Shown: piece after piece, positions 56,701 to 64,000 of the stretch
Layout: every line of letters begins with the position of its first letter
Numbering within the stretch: position 1 is the first letter of the stretch
Assembly: GCA_000469685.2 (NCBI GenBank)
Contig: LS997567.1
Coordinates: 10,283,190-10,347,189, forward strand
Source of the DNA: Haemonchus contortus
Lineage: Eukaryota; Nematoda; Chromadorea; Rhabditida; Trichostrongylidae
Length of the DNA: 64,000 nucleotides
Direction: 5' to 3'
Program-made: the position numbers and the translations under genes
Notes under the pieces: generated by a model
Told to the model about the DNA's origin: nothing
Databases searched by the model: none
What the model saw: the letters and a program-made list of their open reading frames with translations, nothing else

Positions 56701-59700
56701 GTTGCATCGGTAGATGCACGTTGATCGGTGCTGCCGGCGCTCCGCCCAACGATGACTGAAACCAGCCCATGAGATCGATGGTCCGAATTGCATAAGCGCT
56801 CGGTGCAAAAAAGCAGTACCACTTACATCATTTTTTATATCTCCTAATAGCTGCGAATTTAACATGCTATCATCGATGGTGTTCAGCATCGGATTTGAAT
56901 GACGCGACGGATCCATCTCACTGCAACAAGAAGAGCTACTGTTCAGCGGTACTCAATGTAAACGATTGACACCATCGACGACTGCGTGGTGTGCCTGTGG
57001 GCCATGGTAGTATTTTCTTTGTTTAGGACCTTTTTTGGAATTCTCGGACATTCAACTATCTACTAAGTCATTGACCACCTTCTTAGGAGACCTCATATAC
57101 TGGAAATACTGCGGTATTTACTTCCAACTAGTGAAATTGGTGAAATTAACCGAACGTACGATACTGCCACAAAATTCTTTCAACCAATGCTTTGCGACAG
57201 ATTATCCCGTGGGAAACCACCGCTTCACCATAACTTTCGCCTACGTACTCCAAGCGAGTTGAATGCGAGGTCATGGAAAAGCTCTGATTGTGAAGAATCC
57301 AAATATATAGCGATTTTCCGGTTTTCTCGATTTTATTGCCTCTATTTGTAGGGAAATCAGAACTCTCAGCATCTGAATGTCGTTTGCGGATTTAACGGCA
57401 CTGTGAACCCTCCACTTCAGTTGGAGACTTTGGTATGAGTTCTAAAAACATGAAGTGCACTATACTCAGAGAGAGAGCACGGAATCCTGATATTTTTGAC
57501 ATTCTCTATGATATAATTGTAACACATGCAAGTGAAAACAGTGGTCCAATCACTAGTTCTTCAGACATTTGCTAGTTCTTTCTAGCCATGTATTCTGTAT
57601 GGAGACCATTTTATAGCGTCGCTTTCGGGGAATCCACTCATACGATGAGTTTTTAATTTCTTCTTCAATTACGCAGCCTCTTGTTCTAGGAATTTAGAGA
57701 ATTTCGTGTTTGTTTATCTGCGGATATAACAAATCGTAAACCTCCATCTTCAACTGGTAATTTTACTCTCAGCTTTTAAGAAGCATTTATGGCACTATAT
57801 TTGGGAAGAGCATGGAAAAGGGTTCGTTTTGACCTCCATCATGACAGGATTCACCGGCTTTCAGCTTTAAGCAGTGATTCCGATGACCGGCTTTCCAAGA
57901 GTTCGCTAGTTTTCCTAAAGCTGCATTCTATGGGGAATGATTGGTTGATTGTCATTTCACGATTACTCCCAATGTTGATCAGTCTATGATATGGTCTGAA
58001 AACGGTTACGGTTGAAAAGTCTATGTTTCTCTGTATTTTTTCTACATAAACAAGTTCGAGTAGTTGACTAGCATTGCGCATTCGAAGGTCAGCTGTGTCC
58101 ACAAGCAAGTGAAATTTTCGAAGCAATAATTCTACAGTTGTAACTGTTGTACTGTACTTAATTGATCAGTGTGCTTCGGCATAAGCGGTGTTAAACTCTA
58201 CCGATAGATGGTCGAATCGCCTCCTAACTCAACGTTGAGCTAATTGACTCATCGCCATCGATCTCTATCGGTCCATCGCCTTCGCTGCTGCCAAGTCCAT
58301 TCAAAAGCACGCCTAAAGACACTGTCAGAATATGGAAATAACTCAGAAGAAGATTTTAGACTAGGGTATTGAGGCCATGATGACCTGCAAAATTTGGGGT
58401 TTGGAAAAGGACATCTGTAAAACACCCCTCATGCGGCACCACACCGGGTATGCTCTTGATGCACTTGAAAGAAGAAGCGAAGGCGATGGCCATTAGACAT
58501 TGAGGGGTCGACTAGCTGACGGCCAACTAGGAGGTGATCCAGCCATCCATCCCCTTAGTTAACGACAAAAATAACACAAAAACATAATACCAAGTCTTTT
58601 CAACCATGGCCTTTTCAGGCCCTACGATAGATGGTACTTTTCAGGCCCATTCGTGGATAGCAAACAATAGAAGTAGTCGTGAAGTGTGCACCACTACCGC
58701 GACATTTAGAAAAAACCATGGTGACCCCATTCCTACTACATAATTTTGCATATATCCCTTATATCACATGATCCGAGCCTCCAAGTGAGTCGAGAATACT
58801 TGGTTTTATGAAAGGCACCGCTGGGAAGAATCAGCATTTTTCTTTAAAATTGGGAATTCGAACCTTGGTTTTATGCCGAATTTGTCAAATTTAGTTAGTG
58901 GTATTGAAATGCTCTAAATTTTGTGCTCTCCTCGAATATAGTGTCGTAATCTTTCAGACACTAAAAACGGAGTTTCCAGATGGAGTGGTGCATCAGCATG
59001 AGATGCTTTCCTTTTTCTTTTTCTTTTTATTATTACTTTCATTATTAATCGTTATTATTCTAGAAATGAAGACAAAAAATTCGATGAATTTGGAAGTTTA
59101 TAAAATATCATTATGATATGGATTCATTACGAGCAGAGCTTTCTGTTGGGCTCAATTTTAACTTGATAGGAGCACTTTAGCAAAAGGTAGTACGAGGCGA
59201 CAGTAAACGAATCAATCCGTCGCAAACCGTCGGTTGACTACGAATTAGTAGCAGTATTAATCATGTAAGAGCAGTATGATAACAAGCAAAACAAAGCGTC
59301 AGTAACTCATTAATTACACCCAACTTTGGTGGTATTTTAGAGAACACTCAAAACACAAATATTTGTGGCACTTGCTACATCTTGACTAGACTTTCTCTGC
59401 ATGATTCACGGCATAGGTACGACATTCCTTCGCCAAATTCCTTATGTCAGCCGGAGAATCTTCACCAGTCTACTTCCGAACCGCTCTCTTCGATTTCCTG
59501 CCCCAACTGTGGATGTTCTCAGCGAGTCAGGTTCGCTGACTGAATACTTTCTCTTGCAATGCAGAAAAAGTACCCACGAATTCATGACTACTACTTGCGT
59601 AACCAAATAAAAAATCCGTATATATTAGGTGTGTGCATTAGTTTCCGCCACCGAATTCCAAGGGCCGTTGCGCGAACCATGTTAAAGGTTTACCGGTGAA

Positions 59701-61214
59701 ACTTGTCATGATCTGTGAAGTAGTGTATTGGCTACCTACTTAAGGGCACACAGATCAGTTCTGCCTCAAAATCGTGTTGCTCTCAGACTGATTTGTCATG
59801 GAACCTGATGAACCGTTTCCCCGGAGTGCCCTTCCCCTGCTGTTTGATTTCAGGGAAACTGGCATTGAAGCCCACCGGATGCTCCTATGGAGGACAAGCT
59901 TCATCTGAACGAACCTGCTGAGATAGTTTCTCTTCACTCGAGAGCTTGCAACGAAAGCGGAATGTTTATTGCCAAAAAGTAATGCTGTGTGTGCATTTGG
60001 TGGTGGGATCAAAAGGGTGTTTTGAACTATGAGCTGCTGAGCTCGAACGAAACTGTTGCTGGTGACCGCTACGAACACCAACTTGACAGTTTGTAGGATG
60101 CTCTCACCTAAAAGCTCACCTTAATCGCAACAGAATATCATGAGGCACCTTTCCACCACGAACATGCCAGACCCCATGTTGCGAAGAATGTCCTTTAAAA
60201 AAATTGTAGTTATTGGATGGGATCAGCTTGTTCAGCCCGCATGCTCTCCGGATCTTGCTCTTTCTGATTACCACCTATTCCGGTCCATGCAAGTCAGTTT
60301 GGCAAATATATGCTTCCGGAATGCCGAAGAAGTGCGAAAATGGGTGGATAACAGGATTGCCTCAAAAGATGAAGACTTTTTTAGACCCGGAGTCAACAAG
60401 GTACCAGAAAGATGGCGAGAAGTTTTAGCTAACGATGGGCAATACGTTGCTTAACGTGCATTTAGTTTTAATTTCGTAATAAGTATGTTTTTGCACGCGA
60501 AAAACGGCAGCAATTAATGCACACACCTAATACTTTATGGTGCGACGCAAAAAGAAGCGAAGCGTAAACCGGCATCTAATCACTTCGATCAACAAATCCT
60601 TCTGGTCTATCGTGGACTTCCGTGACTATGGGTTTCTTTTAAGGAATAATTTCATATTCGTGCCGAGCTAACATCATCCAAACTTCTCTTTTTCCCTCTC
60701 ACTTCAATACAAAACACAGCCCCTCGTGCAGCAATCCAGCTCGCCACATTTTGGTCGCTTCCTCGACATGTATCGATGTCCAACGACGATTTCATTTCAA
60801 AGTGGCGTCCAAATGTGTTCTCGTTTCTGGTGTTTTGGCAAGTCCAACACAACTGTACTATGTATTTAGCGCAGCAAAGCTGTATGCAGTTATCTATCTG
60901 ATAAGCGTCTGAGAAATCACCTATTTCTGAAACTTCATCCGATAGAGATTGGGAAAGTAAGAGATAAGATAGTTACCTGTCATACCTGTTATAGATGTGC
61001 ATCAAGAGACTGTTGTTGCTATTTACAAGAGTGTCTAATGAGCTCGTGTCAAGATCAAGTTGGTGATCTGACGGGGGTATCAAAGCACTCTGAAAGGGAT
61101 TCTTGTAGTATGAGTCGACTATAGGGAAGAAAACAAGTTTTAGAAACGAACCGCTTGCAGTGGTTGTGTAATCGGATTCAAATGGAGTGTGCCAACAGCG
61201 TGATTCGGAGACGA
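50752..61214 (-). CDS. Q/N/S/P-rich protein, 3' exons of a multi-exon gene
   Basis: Minus-strand exons with matching phases: 61118-60986 (possibly extended in frame to 61214), 56920-56827, 56755-56660, 56526-56368 and the terminal exon 50916-50752 ending TGA. Donors include GATGTAAGT, CTGGTAGGT and CAGGTATGA; acceptors include TTGTTGCAG, TGGTTTCAG, GTCATTTCAG and TTTTTTTTACAG. The 215 visible residues (for example [67 protein letters not shown]) have no membrane span or catalytic motif. They are rich in Q, N, S, P, H and M, like C-terminal tails of transcription regulators; that role is inference. The 5' part lies to the right and was not found. Introns of 4.1 and 5.5 kb hold a mariner and a LINE relic. 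Confidence 0.65.
50917..51649. other. intronic sequence, no element recognised
   Basis: This is part of the last intron of the Q/N/S-rich gene. It begins with the T-rich acceptor tract (minus strand). Short frames only. Confidence 0.4.
51650..53880 (+). pseudogene. RTE-family 2 LINE relic, antisense in an intron
   Basis: From left to right: endonuclease C-terminus (51656-51964; [20 protein letters not shown] with the Asp-His pair), a degraded linker, RT remnants ([15 protein letters not shown] near 52705; [17 protein letters not shown] near 52905; RLWKD..LT near 53140), then the C-terminal region ([40 protein letters not shown]) and a final [17 protein letters not shown] near 53790. Frames break many times. 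It lies in the intron between 50916 and 56368 of the Q/N/S-rich gene. Confidence 0.75.
53881..56367. other. intronic sequence with unassigned plus-strand frames
   Basis: Frames at 54840-55106, 55266-55481 and 55518-55922 (up to 134 codons, plus strand) lie antisense in the intron. Two overlapping frames at 55518-55922 both look composition-like, which argues against reading either as a gene. A captured element is possible. Confidence 0.3.
57170..58325 (+). repeat. dispersed repeat, copy 1 (others at 61430-62090 and 62700-62880 minus)
   Basis: It shares with 61430-62090, in the same order, ACCxxxGCTTCxCCATAACxTC, GTAAACCCTCCA, TTTCAGCTxxxxxCAxTGAT, and the closing TGTTGAGCTAATTGAC, CATCGCCTTCGCT, CCATT. 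A third partial copy is inverted at 62700-62880. Another inverted end is at 58880-59010. These are decayed copies of one non-coding element family scattered across the introns and 5' side of the Q/N/S-rich gene. Confidence 0.65.
59625..60530 (+). mobile_element. mariner-family DNA transposon relic 2
   Basis: Terminal inverted repeats TTAGGTGTGTGCATTA at 59625 and its complement ending at 60530 are flanked by TA. The C-terminal transposase frame is open at 60140-60454 ([16 protein letters not shown] with the third catalytic Asp; [34 protein letters not shown]). The preceding [10 protein letters not shown] segment with the second Asp is in another frame near 60160. The N-terminal DNA-binding region is largely lost. 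It lies in an intron of the Q/N/S-rich gene and is dead. Confidence 0.85.
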
Positions 61215-61429
61215 CTGGAATGTAAAAGTTGAACACTGAAGAATAAGAAAATTTATTAATACTGCGTTCAGCCACTTTGAACCTCCACAAAAGATACCTG
61301 AATAAGCAAATGGCTGAACAGTGCTAACATGCTTGTTCTACAGGGAAGTGAGTAGAACACGCTTCAAGAAAGAAAGTTTCACTGTCTTGTAAATACTGCT
61401 TCTAATTCATGGTCAACCGACGGTTTGCG

Positions 61430-62090
61430 ACGGATCAATCCGTCAGAAACCGTCGCTTCGCCATAACCTCAGTTAAAGTACTCCAATCAAGCTGGAATTA
61501 AGATCGTCGGGGAGCCTTTCTCGTAGACAATCCAAATATGTGATGATCTCCCGATTTTCTTAAGTATTTCGTCTTCATTCCAAGGTTAAACGAAAATTGA
61601 GTCTTAAGCACCTTGGGTGTTACTTGCGGGTATGACAGCATCGTAAACCCTCCATTTCAATTGAGAATTTCGTTTTCAGTTCTTATAATAAAAGGCCTGA
61701 TTCGTGATACAGATATAACATAATCTTGAACTCTCCACTTCAAAAGCAAACTTCATTCTGAGTTTTTTAAAGATATTTGGAATATGGACGCATGTATTTC
61801 GATGTATTTGATGATAGGATTCAAAAAGTTTCAGCTGAGAACAATGATTTCAATGATCAATTTTTCAAGAATTTGCTAGTTCATTTCAGAAGTGCACTTT
61901 CTCGGGAACGAATTATTCTGCATTTCAAAGGCTTCCATTATGTGATCTGATATTCTGGTAATAGAAGGATGAATGGCCTCCTAATCGAATGTTGAGCTAA
62001 TTGACCCCTCACCATCAATCTCTATTGGCCCATCGCCTTCGCTACTGCCGAATCCATTTTCGAGTACGCCTGTTGACACATATTGGTATG
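61430..62090 (+). repeat. dispersed repeat, copy 2
   Basis: This is a direct copy of the family at 57170-58325, missing internal parts. Just upstream CAACCGACGGTTTGCGACGG (61416) is the complement of a motif at 59219-59239. Confidence 0.65.
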
Positions 62091-62344
62091 CAAGTGGCAG
62101 GATGAAAGGACCTTGCTAGGAGAAATACTGTTCGACTATGTGTACCAAGCCTGCTTGTATTACCCTAAGTTGCACACAATTTGAATTTTCCTTTGTTTGA
62201 AAGCGCTATCTTGATTTGCCCCCAGCTTCCCATTGATGGAAACTGGGAGGCATTGATCCTTAACACCGGCCGAATTAGTACAGAGAAGCACATATTGCCT
62301 GGCAACAATGTTATTTCAGCGTTTACAAGCGCTCTGCACAATTG

Positions 62345-62410
62345 AGGATCCGAACCCTCATGTAATCTAGGTCGAGTGCAAATACTCCCTCTGCGCCATT
62401 GCCCGGTTCA
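62345..62410 (-). repeat. tRNA-derived SINE-like segment
   Basis: The minus strand reads AATGGCGCAGAGGGAGTATT (A-box-like) and, 30 bases later, GAGGGTTCGGATCCTC (B-box-like). The stems do not fold into a full cloverleaf by eye, so it is a retroposon or pseudogene. Confidence 0.45.
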
Positions 62411-62699
62411 GCCTGAGAACATTCCAATCATCCATTCATTAGCGGTTTAGGCTGGCGGCGGTAATACCGGGAGAAGCCGATTGATTTCTGACCTATCAGG
62501 TCACGTTGCGACATCCACACTCACTCTTTGAACTATATGAAAACGATGCTGCAAAATTGAAGAACTTCGAAACTCATGACATGAAAGCATTCCCCACAAG
62601 CGATCATACGGTCGTCATACGAAATACGTGGCTGAAAGATATAACAAACTTCTAAAGATCTAATAATTTGCTTTGCACCGCTGCTTTCTGCTGAAAGTG

Positions 62700-62880
62700 T
62701 TCAAATTATGTCATGAAGGGTATCAAAATGATCAGAATTCTATGCTCTCCTCAATTATAGCACGATTCAGGCTTTTTGAGAACTGAAAACGAATTCTCCA
62801 ATCGGAGTGGAGGGTTTACAATGCTGTCATACCCGCAAGTAACGCCCCAGGTGCTGACAAGGGAGGTCTTTCAGGGGGCG
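62700..62880 (-). repeat. dispersed repeat, partial inverted copy
   Basis: The reverse complement contains GTTACTTGCGGGTATGACAG and GTAAACCCTCCA as in 61620-61660. Confidence 0.65.
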
Positions 62881-64000
62881 TCACGCTTTTTGAAAACGGT
62901 TTATTGCATGGTGCAGGGGCATGAGCACTGAGTGCAGAATTATGGTCCACTTCCGCTAAATGGCCTTCTGAATGCCAGAAGAGGAGCGAAAATTATTTCG
63001 TCAGAAATCGCCATTTTAACCCATTAGGCGTCGTGTGTTTCATTTATGGCGTCGACTGTACACACGTGGGAGGCGATAGTGGACTGGGCATTGAAAATAA
63101 CGTGAATGGGAGCCAAAAAAGGGCTGACATGTTGAAAAGTGCGGGGAAGTTTCATATAAGCTGTCCACATTTGAGCCGATGGCAGCGACGGATGGTGTCC
63201 AGGATAGTGATGTGGACTTCGGGCTCGGACGGCTGCGATGGGTTGGTGTTTCGGATCCGGGAGATGCTATCGTTTTCGCATTTTATGCCGCCACATCCAG
63301 ATTGGTTCCATATTGCAATAGGGCCAAAGCAACGAGCCAAAAAGGTGGAGGGAGACGACTAGGCTGATCTGGCCGGCCGCCTAGTCGTATTCGACCCCCA
63401 GGCGTACTTGGTACCAGCGCCACTGCACCGCCCTATGCATTCCTCCGCATCTCGCTCACTCCCACGACTGATACCGAAGGCGTCTGCTAAGGGTAAATCA
63501 GTAGCCTGTATGTATGTACATTGGCCGTGACCTTTCACGATATTTATGTGTGTAATGAAATATTGCAGGGATGTCTCGGATCTGTCATCATTTTCTGAGT
63601 ACCGGGACCCACTCCACGATTTTTTAATTGACAGGTCTATGCGTGCTCTTTCGATCTCGGTCGCAAACTCGAAAACCCAACGCCTGGCTGAGGTTCCCTC
63701 GACGGGATCCAAATCCGCAGCCGACCCACAGGATCCTGTCCATGGACACCATACCGAAGAAGATGGCCAACTGTGTACTGACTGTGTAGCTCTGCCCTAA
63801 TAGAGTCGGTTTGGTGCAGCGTAGCTGTTACGCGTCAAATGCACCAAAAGACGAACGAGATGCTGCCTTCTACGACCTATGACTGCCTCATCTGGCACGA
63901 CCGAGAAGTCGCTCGATGAAACGCTGTCCATCTCGAAAGATGGCACCGACTAAAAACGTAAACACCGGATCAACAAGACCTCCTTCACCAAAACCTATTT
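62881..64000. other. no gene supported; repeat-like
   Basis: Frames of 60-117 codons occur on both strands (63033-63362 plus; 63359-63712 minus; 63546-63800 plus). None has a recognised motif and they overlap as shadows. A palindrome CGACTAGGC ... GCCTAGTCG lies near 63357-63388. A GGTTTGGTGCAGCGTAGCTG motif near 63810 resembles a Pol III A box. Confidence 0.35.

Overview
This is a eukaryotic window dominated by transposable elements. It most resembles a parasitic strongylid nematode (hookworm or relatives). The real genes have short introns with T-rich CAG/TAG acceptors and are widely spaced. Nearly all long open frames belong to LINEs or Penelope-like elements (PLEs). No bacterial operon, rRNA or CRISPR array is visible. 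The lineage is an inference from style and from the RTE-type LINE proteins; no taxonomic marker gene is present.

Layout. 0-7 kb is a nest of elements. An almost complete RTE-type LINE (233-3374) has a 16-bp target duplication. Next to it, a Penelope-like element on the minus strand (3885-6544, 14-bp target duplication) splits an older LINE relic. 7.6-12.0 kb holds a minisatellite array, tetranucleotide microsatellites and two Helitron-like elements whose heads face outward from an inverted repeat. 12-25 kb holds unassigned sequence, a 545-bp TTA microsatellite, a mariner relic, an LTR-retrotransposon integrase relic, a second truncated copy of the first LINE, and inverted-repeat elements, one carrying an exon-intron-exon fragment. 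25.8-28.9 kb (minus) holds a convincing host gene: a four-exon, 149-residue protein resembling HRG-1/SLC48A1 heme transporters, with a PLE relic and its hammerhead-like motif in its large intron. 31-34 kb has LINE and PLE fragments. 34.7-41.6 kb has two minus-strand CR1-like LINEs, one decayed and one with a single stop in ORF2. 42.5-47.0 kb is a large imperfect palindrome whose left arm is interrupted by a Helitron-like element. 47.1-48.4 kb is a smaller inverted pair with tRNA-like cores. 50.7-61.2 kb (minus) carries the 3' exons of an unrecognised Q/N/S/P-rich protein gene with a LINE relic and a mariner relic in its introns. The last 3 kb is repeats.

How the parts relate. Only the heme-transporter-like gene and the Q/N/S-rich gene look like functional host genes. 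Much of the rest can be ordered by insertion, because several elements interrupt sequences that also exist uninterrupted in the same window: LINE into an older repeat, PLE into a LINE relic, Helitron into a palindrome arm, and a 216-bp element into a tandem duplicate. Coordinates of degenerate elements are approximate. All identifications are by eye.
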